A stretch of 64,000 bases of DNA from Bacteroides caccae (GTDB taxonomy: Bacteria; Bacteroidota; Bacteroidia; Bacteroidales; Bacteroidaceae): positions 1,302,001 to 1,366,000 of the forward strand of contig NZ_CP022412.2 of assembly GCF_002222615.2 (NCBI RefSeq), in the 5' to 3' direction. The stretch's first letter is position 1. Each line of letters opens with the position of its first letter. The position numbers and the translations under genes were made by a program. The notes beneath the pieces are model-generated. The model saw only the letters and a program-made list of their open reading frames with translations, was not told the origin of the DNA and made no database searches. Below, in pieces: positions 8,481 to 17,142 of this stretch.

Positions 8481-8945
8481 ATGCCGAAATGGATTAGCAT
8501 AGAAAAAGCAGCGTTTAAGTATGGGATTAACGAAGAGGTGATCTGGCTTTGGATAGAAATGAATAGATTTCCGGTAGCGTACACTAAGGAACCGCCTGCA
8601 GTTGACGAAGAAGGTATGGACGATTTTTTGCGTCGAGGTAAGGATCGGGTTATGGCGGAATATATTGATACATTAGAAGAACTGTGTATGCAAAAAACAA
8701 AGATTTGTCTTTTGTATGCCGAAATTATAGGTGCTCAGGATAAGGAACTGCTGTTGCAGAGGGAAAAAATCGCTCGAATGAATGAGATACAGATAGCCAT
8801 GAGAAGACAAGGCGAACGGATGCAGGACTGTGCGAAGGTGCTTATGAAATACGAAAAGCCTTTTCATATCAGTTGGGTAGATAGATTATGGAACAATTTG
8901 AAGCAGTTGTTGTCAGGCGTGAAGCATTGGACGGGGCTGAAATAA
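8481..8945 (+). CDS. Small HTH/coiled-coil protein, function unknown
   Basis: The ATG at 8481 gives a 154-residue protein starting MPKWISIEKAAFKYGINEEV. The first 55 residues look like an excisionase/MerR-type helix-turn-helix (IEKAAFKYGI followed by VIWLWIEMNRFP). Residues about 60-130 are rich in Glu, Lys, Leu and Met and should form a long coiled coil, and the tail is basic and aromatic. No signal peptide is seen. It lies 530 bp to the right of the inverted-repeat unit, pointing away from it. A DNA-binding role is inference from the HTH alone. An alternative start at 8397 adds 28 residues without domain support. Confidence 0.65.
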   Translation: MPKWISIEKAAFKYGINEEVIWLWIEMNRFPVAYTKEPPAVDEEGMDDFLRRGKDRVMAEYIDTLEELCMQKTKICLLYAEIIGAQDKELLLQREKIARMNEIQIAMRRQGERMQDCAKVLMKYEKPFHISWVDRLWNNLKQLLSGVKHWTGLK

Positions 8946-9042
8946 ATAGAGCGTATAATATTTTTTATCTATTCTTTTTACTTTCTTAACTCCGAATGTT
9001 TCGTAACTGTTGGGAAACCACCTACTTTTATCCCCCAAATTT

Positions 9043-9062
9043 GCAACATTCCGAAATGTTGC
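9043..9062. promoter_or_regulatory. Palindrome upstream of the outer-membrane receptor
   Basis: GCAACATT and AATGTTGC form a perfect 8-bp inverted repeat around CCGA, ending 35 bp before the receptor start at 9098. A protein-binding operator or a 5' UTR hairpin would both fit. Confidence 0.45.
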
Positions 9063-9097
9063 ACGTCTAATAAAATAAGAACTAAATCATTCTAGTT

Positions 9098-11650
9098 ATG
9101 AAACACAGACTGTTGCTACTATTACTATTCGTGTTCACTGCATCTGTGGCGGGGTGGGCGCAAAAATCCGTGGCTCCTTCTTATACAATCAAAGGTGTGC
9201 TTCTGGATTCTTTGACGCAGGAAGGGGAACCGTATGCTACAATCAGAATTACAAAGAAAAATGCTCCGGAGAAAGCGCTGAAAATGGCGGTGACCGGTGC
9301 GAACGGTAAATTTCAGGAGAAGCTGAATGTGCCGGCAGGAGATTATGTAATCAGTATTTCTTCGATAGGTAAAGCGCCTGTGGTGAAGGAATTTACGTTG
9401 AAATCGTCAACTAAGGTGGTTGATTTGGGGACAATGCTCTCGGCGGAAGCCAACAATGAGCTGAAAGGGGTGGAAGTCGTGGCACAAAAGCCTCTGGTAA
9501 AGGTAGATGTCGATAAGATAGAGTATAATATTGAGGATGACCCCGATTCCAAGTCCAACAGTATATTGGAAATGTTGCGTAAAGTTCCTTTGGTGACGGT
9601 GGACGGGGAAGATAATATACAGGTGAACGGAAGCAGCAGTTTCAAGGTACACGTGAACGGGAAACCCAATAACATGATGAGCAATAACCCGAAGGAAGTG
9701 TTGAAAAGTATGCCTGCCAATTCGATTAAATATATTGAGGTTATCACTTCACCGGGAGCTAAATATGATGCGGAAGGAGTGGGCGGTATCCTGAATATCG
9801 TGACAGTAGGCAGCGGATTTGAAGGATATACGGCTACTTTCCGTGGAAGCGCGAACAATAACGGGGCAGGTACCGGTGCTTATGCAATGGTGAAACAGGG
9901 GAAACTAACTCTTTCCGCCAATTATAACTTTAATTATAATAACAGCCCGCGCGGCTATTCGGACAGTTATCGTGAGAACTTTGAGTCGGATACGGAGAAA
10001 TATCTTGAGTCCGGCAGCAGTTCCAAGTCAAAGGGGAATTTCCAGTACGGGAATCTTGAGGCGAGTTACGAGATTGATACGTTACGGTTGCTGACGGTGG
10101 CTTTCGGGATGTATGGCAGCAGTAATAAGAGTAACAGCGACGGTAGTACCGTGATGTACGGAGCAAATTACGAGGATGTTGCTTATAGCTACCGGACGGA
10201 CAATCATGGAAAAAGTTCGTGGTTCTCCATAAATGGAAACGTTGATTATCAGCGTACTTCCAAGAAGAACAAGCAACGGATGATTACGCTTTCTTATAAG
10301 GTGAACACACAACCTCAGACGAGTGATTCTTATAGCACTTATCTCGATATTCTTCCGGATGAAAGAAAAGATGAACTGATAGAAAATCTGAAGTTGTACA
10401 ATTACCATTCGGACGGTAAGACGAATACTATGGAACAGACCTTTCAGGTGGATTATACGACACCGATCGGCAAATTGCATACGATTGAAACCGGCGTGAA
10501 GTATATCTTCCGGCGGAACTCCAGTGATAATAAGTTTTACGAGGCAGCAGGAGGCAGCAATGATTATGCATACAACGAGGACCGCAGCAGCGATTACCGT
10601 CATTTGAACCATATCCTGTCCGCCTATGCCGGATATACGTTGAGATATAAGGACTTTACTTTCAAACCGGGACTCCGCTACGAACAGACCATACAACGGG
10701 TGAAATATATTGTCGGTCCGGGAGAGAATTTCCATACCAATTTCAGTGACTTGGTGCCTTCCGTCTCTTTGGGGATGAAGATCGGCAAAACGCAGAACAT
10801 ACGTGCCGGTTATAATATGCGTATCTGGCGTCCGGGTATCTGGAACCTGAACCCTTATTTTGACGATCAGAACCCGATGTTTATCAGTCAGGGTAATCCG
10901 GATTTGAAGAGTGAGAAAAGTCATGCGTTCGATGTGGCTTACAGCAGTTTCAGTGCTAAGTTTAACGTGAATGTCTCATTGCGTCACTCCTTTAATAATA
11001 ATGGAATCGAGAGAATCAGCCGTTTGATTACTGCCGAGGACGGGGAAGACTTTGGCGGCGGTCATATAGCACCGCACGGGGCTTTATACAGCACCTATGA
11101 TAATATAGGCAAGAACCGGAATACCGGCCTTTCCCTTTATCTGAACTGGAATGCTTCTCCGAAAACACGTATTTATGTGAACGGACGCGGAAGTTATACA
11201 GATATGAAAAGTGAGGCGCAGGGATTGCACAACTATGGATGGAACGGCTCTTTCTACGGGGGTATCCAGCACACGCTTCCTTTGAAGTTGCGGTTGAGCC
11301 TGAATGGTGGTGGAAGTACGCCGTATATCAGTCTGCAAGGAAAGGGGTCCGGTTATCAATATTATGGTCTTAGCCTGAACCGCTCGTTCCTGAAAGAGGA
11401 CCGTTTGTCTGTGAACTTATATTGTAATAACATCTTTGAAAAATACAGGAGCTACAACAACCATACGGAAGGAGCCAACTTCGTGTCAAAGAGCAGTAGC
11501 AAATGGCCGAGCCGTAGCTTTGGAGTCAGTGTCAGCTACCGGATCGGAGAACTGAAAGCCAGCGTGAAGAAAGCTGCCCGAAGCATTAGTAATGATGATG
11601 TGAAAGGCGGCGGAGGCGGAGGAAACGCCGGTGGCGGAGGTGGTCAGTAA
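9098..11650 (+). CDS. TonB-dependent-receptor-like outer-membrane beta-barrel protein
   Basis: The 850-residue protein starts with a signal peptide (MKHRLLLLLLFVF..., cleavage near Gly-Trp-Ala-Gln22). Next come a carboxypeptidase-regulatory-like beta-sandwich (about 30-115, IKGVLLDSLTQEGEPYATI), a plug domain (about 120-235, VDVDKIEYNI and GVGGILNIVT) and a long beta-barrel of the PF14905 type. It belongs to the outer membrane beta-barrel family rather than the SusC family: there is no SusD partner and the plug is shorter. The C-terminus carries a Gly-rich tail after the last strand (KGGGGGGNAGGGGGQ). The substrate cannot be told. It converges on the GH144 gene with only 25 bp between the stops, so it is not part of that operon. 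Confidence 0.85.
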   Translation: MKHRLLLLLLFVFTASVAGWAQKSVAPSYTIKGVLLDSLTQEGEPYATIRITKKNAPEKALKMAVTGANGKFQEKLNVPAGDYVISISSIGKAPVVKEFTLKSSTKVVDLGTMLSAEANNELKGVEVVAQKPLVKVDVDKIEYNIEDDPDSKSNSILEMLRKVPLVTVDGEDNIQVNGSSSFKVHVNGKPNNMMSNNPKEVLKSMPANSIKYIEVITSPGAKYDAEGVGGILNIVTVGSGFEGYTATFRGSANNNGAGTGAYAMVKQGKLTLSANYNFNYNNSPRGYSDSYRENFESDTEKYLESGSSSKSKGNFQYGNLEASYEIDTLRLLTVAFGMYGSSNKSNSDGSTVMYGANYEDVAYSYRTDNHGKSSWFSINGNVDYQRTSKKNKQRMITLSYKVNTQPQTSDSYSTYLDILPDERKDELIENLKLYNYHSDGKTNTMEQTFQVDYTTPIGKLHTIETGVKYIFRRNSSDNKFYEAAGGSNDYAYNEDRSSDYRHLNHILSAYAGYTLRYKDFTFKPGLRYEQTIQRVKYIVGPGENFHTNFSDLVPSVSLGMKIGKTQNIRAGYNMRIWRPGIWNLNPYFDDQNPMFISQGNPDLKSEKSHAFDVAYSSFSAKFNVNVSLRHSFNNNGIERISRLITAEDGEDFGGGHIAPHGALYSTYDNIGKNRNTGLSLYLNWNASPKTRIYVNGRGSYTDMKSEAQGLHNYGWNGSFYGGIQHTLPLKLRLSLNGGGSTPYISLQGKGSGYQYYGLSLNRSFLKEDRLSVNLYCNNIFEKYRSYNNHTEGANFVSKSSSKWPSRSFGVSVSYRIGELKASVKKAARSISNDDVKGGGGGGNAGGGGGQ

Positions 11651-11675
11651 GACCACTTCCACCGACCGTGATTCC

Positions 11676-13079
11676 TTATTGTTGTCTCACATCCTGTTTG
11701 TTGGTATTAAAACCGAGTTTCGTCAATCCGGCTTGTACATCGGGGTGGCTCATAAAGAGTTTCCATAACAGGCCTGTCCGGTAATTCTCGATCATGACGG
11801 CGATAGGTCCTTGGTCGATAGCCAGATAGCGTTGCGGATACCAGTTGTCCGTTTCGCTGAAAGCGTCGTAGAATCCGAAAGGACCGAATACTTTGTCTCC
11901 CATATTATATAGGTGGCGCATCACTTGCAGAGAATATTCCGGGGTGTAGACGATAGACGAAAGTGCGGCGGTGGGGGAGATGACCCCTTTGTCGTCCTGC
12001 TCGTTCGGCGAGTGGGCGGCGTATCCGTCGACGGAGTAACTGGCGGTCAGCCCCCAGCAGTCCGGCCCGAAACCTTTATAGTGTTTGGGGTTGCGGATAC
12101 AGTAGGCGCGGTTGACTAGCGTCAGGTTACGCATTTCGTGGAAGTAGCTGGGACAGTATTCGTCTTTCAGTCCGACGGGGTCGAGGCCGAGGAAAGAATA
12201 TTGTGCCCAGAAAAGCGGTCCGGCTTCCGTGCCCTGGTAGCGGAGATGCAATTCTATACCTTCCACCTTGTGCGGGGAAACAATCGCTCCGTTCTGTGCC
12301 CAACCGTCATGATAGACAGCGGCAGGTACTCCGTGCGTCGGTGAAGCGGCGGCAAGGATATACATAATCATGCATTCGTTGTAGCCATGTATGGGGAAAT
12401 CCATTTCCCAGCCGTAAGTAGGACTCCAATGCCAATAAAGAACGTTTTGTCCGCCTTTGCGGTACCAGTCCCAGTCTACCTCCCGCCAGAGGCGGTCGAT
12501 ACGTTGGGCTATGGCCTTTTCTTTGTCATTACCGTTTGCGTAGTATTGGTGCACGGCTAGAAGACCCTGCATCAGGAAGGCGGTTTCTACGAGGTCGCCG
12601 CCGTTGTCTTTCTGACCGAACGGCTTCACTTTTCCGGTATCACCATACCACCAGTGCGGGTAAGCTCCGTGAAAACGGTCGGCCTTTTCGAGGAAGGAGA
12701 CGATACGTTCCATACGTGCCAATCCTTCTTCGCGGGTGACGTAGCCGCGGTCTATACCGGCAAGGATAGCCATGATGCCGAAGCCGCTGCCGCCGGAGGT
12801 GACCACGTTGGCGTCATTCTGCGGATATACGCCGTCTACGTGATAACGTTCGGGGGCAAGACCGCTGTTGGGTTCTGCACCTTCCCAGAAATAAAGGAAA
12901 GTCCTTCGCTGAACGGTATCCATTAAGGCGTCATCCGATAGTGAGTCGGTGGCGGCGGTGAGGTTGCTGCTGCTTTTTCCCTTACAACTTTGGAAGGTCA
13001 GGGTAAGGGTGGATAGAAACAGTAGCATGAGAGGGAGTAGGCTTCCTGTTGTGATTCTTCTATGATGTTTATTTTTCAT
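11676..13079 (-). CDS. GH144 endo-beta-1,2-glucanase lipoprotein
   Basis: The 467-residue protein starts with a lipoprotein signal (lipobox Phe-Gln-Ser-Cys32). The rest is a single (alpha/alpha)6-type glucoamylase-like domain (PF10091): RRTFLYFWEGAEPNSGLAPER near residue 60, GGSGFGIMAILAGIDRG near 95, HWSPTYGWEMDFPIHGYNE near 215-235 and WYPQRYLAIDQGPIAVMIENY near 420. This family is GH144, whose characterised members cut beta-1,2-glucan endo-wise. As the last gene of a SusC-SusD-GH3-GH144 operon it matches the content of B. thetaiotaomicron BT3566-BT3569, whose GH3 (BT3567) is a known beta-1,2-glucosidase. The enzyme probably acts at the cell surface or in the periplasm on sophorooligosaccharides. 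Confidence 0.85.
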   Translation of the reverse strand: MKNKHHRRITTGSLLPLMLLFLSTLTLTFQSCKGKSSSNLTAATDSLSDDALMDTVQRRTFLYFWEGAEPNSGLAPERYHVDGVYPQNDANVVTSGGSGFGIMAILAGIDRGYVTREEGLARMERIVSFLEKADRFHGAYPHWWYGDTGKVKPFGQKDNGGDLVETAFLMQGLLAVHQYYANGNDKEKAIAQRIDRLWREVDWDWYRKGGQNVLYWHWSPTYGWEMDFPIHGYNECMIMYILAAASPTHGVPAAVYHDGWAQNGAIVSPHKVEGIELHLRYQGTEAGPLFWAQYSFLGLDPVGLKDEYCPSYFHEMRNLTLVNRAYCIRNPKHYKGFGPDCWGLTASYSVDGYAAHSPNEQDDKGVISPTAALSSIVYTPEYSLQVMRHLYNMGDKVFGPFGFYDAFSETDNWYPQRYLAIDQGPIAVMIENYRTGLLWKLFMSHPDVQAGLTKLGFNTNKQDVRQQ

Positions 13080-13133
13080 AACTGATACTATTAAGTTTGG
13101 TTTGTAAAAGGGGCAAGAGGCGGTTGTATCTTC

Positions 13134-13161
13134 ATTCTCCTCCTTCCCGAAGGAGGAGAAT
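13134..13161 (-). terminator. Perfect hairpin between GH3 and GH144 genes
   Basis: Two perfect 13-bp arms (13134-13146 and 13149-13161) are separated by two bases. No T run follows on the minus strand, so it looks like an RNA-processing or stability hairpin rather than a full terminator. It could set different mRNA levels for GH3 (upstream) and GH144 (downstream). Confidence 0.6.
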
Positions 13162-13190
13162 TGAGTTACTACCGACTTTTCACGGTTACT

Positions 13191-15500
13191 TTAGTTCAAA
13201 GTGAATCTTGCTGTTTTCACATCCCGGCTGTTGGTGCCGATCATCACTTCGAAATCTCCCGGCTCCGCTACCAGTTGCAGGTCATAATTGTAATATCGCA
13301 ACATTTCCGGAGCAATCTTGAAACGGACAATCTTCATTTCACCCGGTTCGAGAAATATCTTCTGAAAACCTTTCAGCTCTTTCACCGGACGGGTACTGCT
13401 GCCGACGACGTCGCGGATATAAAGCTGTACTACCTCCGAACCGGGCCATGTGCCCGTGTTGGTGACTGTCACTACTGCGGTCAGCGAGCCGTTCATGTCC
13501 ATGCTGGAATGGCTCAAGTCGATATCGCTGTAAGAGAAAGTGGTATAAGAAAGTCCGTAACCGAACGGATAGAGTGGCTCGTTATCCACATCGAGATAGT
13601 TGCTGCGGAACTTCTCGAACCATTTACCCTGTCCCAACGGGCGTCCGGTGTTCTTATGCGCATAATAAAGAGGGATCTGTCCGACGTTCTTCGGGAAAGT
13701 CATCGTCAGTTTGCCGCCCGGGTTGACATAACCGAAGAGGGCGTCGCCGATAGCGTAGGCCGCTTCGCTACCTCCGAACCATACATTCAGAATAGCGGGC
13801 ACGTGTTCCTGTTCCCAGTTTAGCGTAAGCGGACGACCAGTGAATAACACCAGTACTACCGGCTTTCCGGTTTTCAGTAATTCTTTTAACAGGTTTTGTT
13901 GTACGTCGGGGAGGTCCAGGTTAGTGCGGCTGCTGCTTTCCCCGCTCATTTCTGACGATTCGCCCAAGGCTGCGATGATGATGTCCGAGCGGCGGGCTAC
14001 ATTCAAGGCTTCGTCCAGCAATTGCTGGTCGGTCCGGTTGTCGCGGTTCAGTGAACGGCCGAACATGGTGGCGCGTTCTTCGTAGGCGGCGTCACTAATC
14101 AGGTTGCTGCCTTTGGCATACATGATATTCGCTTTTCCGGCAGTCATCTCTTTCAAGCCTTCCACCAGTGATGGGCAACGGTCGAGCACGGCGGCTACGC
14201 TCCATGTTCCGGGCATATTGGCACGGCTGTTGGCTAGCGGGCCTATCACGGCGATGTTGCCTTTAGGATTAAAAGGCAGCAGAGGGTTGCCGTTCGGATT
14301 TCCGTCGGGGCTGTCGTTTTTGAGCAGGACGAAACTTTCTGCCGCAATTCTGCGGGCAGCGTCGCGGTGTGCCTTCGTAAAGATGTCACGTGCCGGACGT
14401 TTCGGGTCGCAATATTTATACGGGTTGTCGAACAACCCCAGTTTGTATTTCGCTACCAGGATGCGGCGGCAGGCGGTGTTCAATGTTTCCATAGAAACCT
14501 TGCCTTCCTGAATGGATTTTTTCAGAGTACCAACAAAACCTTCGCTGACCATATCCATATCCACTCCGGCGTTGATGGCACGTGCCGTTACCGTCTGGAG
14601 GTTGCCGATACCGTGGTCTATCATTTCGGAAATACCGGTATAGTCGGTGACTACAAATCCGTTGAATCCCCACTGACCGCGCAGGATGTCCGTCATTAAC
14701 CATTTGTTGGCAGTGGCCGGAATGCCGTCCACCTCGTTGAATGATGCCATGACACTGCCTACGCCTGCTTCAACGGCGGCTTCGTAAGGCAGCATATAGT
14801 CGTTGAACATCCGTTGGCGGCTCATGTCCACCGTATTGTAGTCACGTCCGGCTTCACTTGCTCCGTACAGGGCGAAGTGCTTTACGCAAGCCATGATTTC
14901 GTCATTGCGTTTCATATCTTTGCCCTGATAGCCGCGCACCATGGCTTCGGCAATCATAGCTCCCAGAAACGGATCTTCACCGTTACCTTCGGATACACGT
15001 CCCCAACGCGGGTCGCGCGAAATATCCACCATTGGGCTGAACGTCCATGAGATACCGTCGGCGCTGGCTTCTACGGCTGCAATGCGGGCGGATTCTTCGA
15101 TAGCCGCCATATCCCATGTACAGGAGAGTCCGAGAGGGATAGGGAACATCGTTTCGTATCCATGGATCACGTCCATGCCGAACAACAACGGAATGCCGAG
15201 GCGTGACTCTTCCACAGCCTGTTTCTGTACCTCACGTATTTTCTCCACCCCTTTCAGGTTGAACAGTCCTCCCACTTCGCCTTTCTTGATTTTGCCGGCG
15301 ATGTCGCTGCTCTTGGCTTGTCCGGTAGTAATCTCTCCCGTGACGGGAAGGTTCAACTGACCGATCTTTTCTTCGGTGGTCATTTTTTTCATCAATGCGT
15401 CGATGAAACGATCCATGTCTTGTGGCGACTTCTGAGCGGATGCGGTCAGGAGTCCTGTCGCAAAGAACAGGATTAATAAACTTAGTTTCTTGTATATCAT
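13191..15500 (-). CDS. GH3 beta-glucosidase, probably beta-1,2-specific
   Basis: The 769-residue secreted enzyme has a signal peptide ending Ala-Ser-Ala-Gln23, a GH3 N-terminal TIM barrel (about 30-360), an alpha/beta sandwich (about 390-610) and a C-terminal fibronectin-III-like domain (about 680-757). The predicted nucleophile is Asp286 in GFVVTDYTG. The acid/base is probably Glu521 in the GESSEMSGESSSR motif (513-525). Substrate-site motifs include KHFALYG (207-213) and RDPRWGR (162-168). Family and context agree with B. thetaiotaomicron BT3567, which releases glucose from beta-1,2-gluco-oligosaccharides. The gene is 21 bp downstream of susD, so it should be co-transcribed. Confidence 0.9.
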   Translation of the reverse strand: MIYKKLSLLILFFATGLLTASAQKSPQDMDRFIDALMKKMTTEEKIGQLNLPVTGEITTGQAKSSDIAGKIKKGEVGGLFNLKGVEKIREVQKQAVEESRLGIPLLFGMDVIHGYETMFPIPLGLSCTWDMAAIEESARIAAVEASADGISWTFSPMVDISRDPRWGRVSEGNGEDPFLGAMIAEAMVRGYQGKDMKRNDEIMACVKHFALYGASEAGRDYNTVDMSRQRMFNDYMLPYEAAVEAGVGSVMASFNEVDGIPATANKWLMTDILRGQWGFNGFVVTDYTGISEMIDHGIGNLQTVTARAINAGVDMDMVSEGFVGTLKKSIQEGKVSMETLNTACRRILVAKYKLGLFDNPYKYCDPKRPARDIFTKAHRDAARRIAAESFVLLKNDSPDGNPNGNPLLPFNPKGNIAVIGPLANSRANMPGTWSVAAVLDRCPSLVEGLKEMTAGKANIMYAKGSNLISDAAYEERATMFGRSLNRDNRTDQQLLDEALNVARRSDIIIAALGESSEMSGESSSRTNLDLPDVQQNLLKELLKTGKPVVLVLFTGRPLTLNWEQEHVPAILNVWFGGSEAAYAIGDALFGYVNPGGKLTMTFPKNVGQIPLYYAHKNTGRPLGQGKWFEKFRSNYLDVDNEPLYPFGYGLSYTTFSYSDIDLSHSSMDMNGSLTAVVTVTNTGTWPGSEVVQLYIRDVVGSSTRPVKELKGFQKIFLEPGEMKIVRFKIAPEMLRYYNYDLQLVAEPGDFEVMIGTNSRDVKTARFTLN

Positions 15501-15521
15501 ATTATTATATTTTATTTTGTT

Positions 15522-17051
15522 TTATTGGTAATCGGGATTTTGCACCAGTACCCCTTTGGACTTGTCTATTTCAGTCTGAGGCAATGGAAGTAAAGCGTTC
15601 TTGTCCTGATAATTTTTGCCGGCAGCTTGCAATACTTCTTTTGCAATGCCCCAGCGGACGAGGTCGTAGAAACGGTCGAACTCAAGTCCCAGTTCCACAC
15701 GGCGTTCGTGGCGGATAGCTTCACGCAGTTCTCCCTGGTCGGTAGTGGTCACTTTGGGAAGAATGTTGGTGTTGGTGCCTCTGGCACGTGCACGTACTTG
15801 TTCCAGGTAGTCGATTGCCTCACCGGAGATACCCTTCTCGTTGGCGGATTCGGCTCCCATGAGCAAGACATCTGCATAACGGATCAGGCGGATGTTCACC
15901 CAATATCCTTTATTGGTATATTCTTTACGCAGGGCAGGGTCGGTATAGGCTTTCTTGTTGAAGTAAGCACCTATTGCCGGAGAGACGGGAGATTCGCCGT
16001 AAGGCTCGTTGGTATTTTCCGGAGTAATCGGTTCGCTGTCCGATCTGCGGAAGTAAAGCAGGGTGGCGTTCTTGCGCGGGTCGCCCGGTTCGTAGGCTTG
16101 CGCCATAAGTTCGGTTGCCATGTGCCAGCCCCAGCCCAAGTCCCATTGGTCCGCTCCGCGCACACCTTGCACTTCGCAGAATTGGCTGCCGATAATATCG
16201 CTTTGAGGAAGGGCGGCAGTAGCGGTACATTGCAGTTCGAAGATAGAACCGCCGCTATTTTCGCCATCATCGGTGAAGATTTCATTATACGGAGTTCTTA
16301 GGTTGTAGAGCCCTTTCTTGATGACGTCGGTGGAGGCAGTGTACATATTGTTCCAGTCGTTACGCATCATATATGTACGTGCGTGCAAAGAACGGGCGGC
16401 TCCCCATGTCAGTCGTCCCAGGTACTCGGTACTCCATGTTTCCGGCAGTGACTCCTCGGCGGTTTTCAGGTCGGCATCAATCTGCTCGTAGATTTTATCG
16501 ACGGTGGTTTTCGGAATGTTGGCTTCCGAAGCGTCGTTGATCTTGTAAGTCACCAGAGGGACTTCGCCGAATGCCCTTACCAGGTTGAAGTAGCAATAGG
16601 CACGGAAGAAAGAGGCTTCACCTTTGTTGATGATGTCTTCGGCTTCGGTCTGTCCGGCAGTTTCTTTCTCGGCAATGGCGTCGAGGATGTCGTTACACTG
16701 ATAGATAACGGCGTAGTTCTTTCCCCAATAAGCACCTAGCAGACCATTGGAGGCCGTGTATTTGAAGTCGTCATACATCTCGGCTACATCCGACCCGTCA
16801 CTGGCAATACTTCCCTTTTCTTCGTCTTCGGAACGGAGACAGTGGATAGCGAGGGCGGTAGTGCCTGCGGTGATATCGTAGCTACGCATCATCGTGTAGA
16901 CATTGTAGATTTTACCGTTGACCAGCGCATTGGGATTATCGTCTTCTGTAAACTGTCCTTGCGGACTGCGGTCCAGAAAGTCACTGCAACTGCCCAAAGT
17001 GAGTGCGGCCGCAGCAATAAAGGTTGAAAATATATATTTATCTAGTTTCAT
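15522..17051 (-). CDS. SusD-like glycan-binding lipoprotein
   Basis: The 509-residue protein has a lipobox (Leu-Gly-Ser-Cys22) followed by SDFLDRSPQG, the usual start of mature SusD/RagB proteins. The N-terminal TPR-like part (about 60-200, with NAVIYQCNDILDAI and GEASFFRAYCYFNLVRAFG) and the C-terminal end (RHERRVELGLEFDRFYDLVRWG) are typical of the family. SusD proteins sit on the cell surface as the lid of their SusC transporter and bind the glycan. This one should bind beta-1,2-glucan or its oligosaccharides, inferred from the neighbouring GH3 and GH144. It starts 91 bp after susC. Confidence 0.92.
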   Translation of the reverse strand: MKLDKYIFSTFIAAAALTLGSCSDFLDRSPQGQFTEDDNPNALVNGKIYNVYTMMRSYDITAGTTALAIHCLRSEDEEKGSIASDGSDVAEMYDDFKYTASNGLLGAYWGKNYAVIYQCNDILDAIAEKETAGQTEAEDIINKGEASFFRAYCYFNLVRAFGEVPLVTYKINDASEANIPKTTVDKIYEQIDADLKTAEESLPETWSTEYLGRLTWGAARSLHARTYMMRNDWNNMYTASTDVIKKGLYNLRTPYNEIFTDDGENSGGSIFELQCTATAALPQSDIIGSQFCEVQGVRGADQWDLGWGWHMATELMAQAYEPGDPRKNATLLYFRRSDSEPITPENTNEPYGESPVSPAIGAYFNKKAYTDPALRKEYTNKGYWVNIRLIRYADVLLMGAESANEKGISGEAIDYLEQVRARARGTNTNILPKVTTTDQGELREAIRHERRVELGLEFDRFYDLVRWGIAKEVLQAAGKNYQDKNALLPLPQTEIDKSKGVLVQNPDYQ

Positions 17052-17142
17052 ACAATTATAGTTTTAAAGATTAAAGTTGCTGAAGTTTCGCAAGGGGCCT
17101 GCATGCTTTCTCCTCTTTCGCCCCTACGCTATTATCTTGCCA

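Noticed and set aside
10082..10924. 280-codon open frame opposite the receptor gene
   Set aside because: It lies wholly antisense to a clear beta-barrel gene; low-complexity translation typical of a shadow frame.
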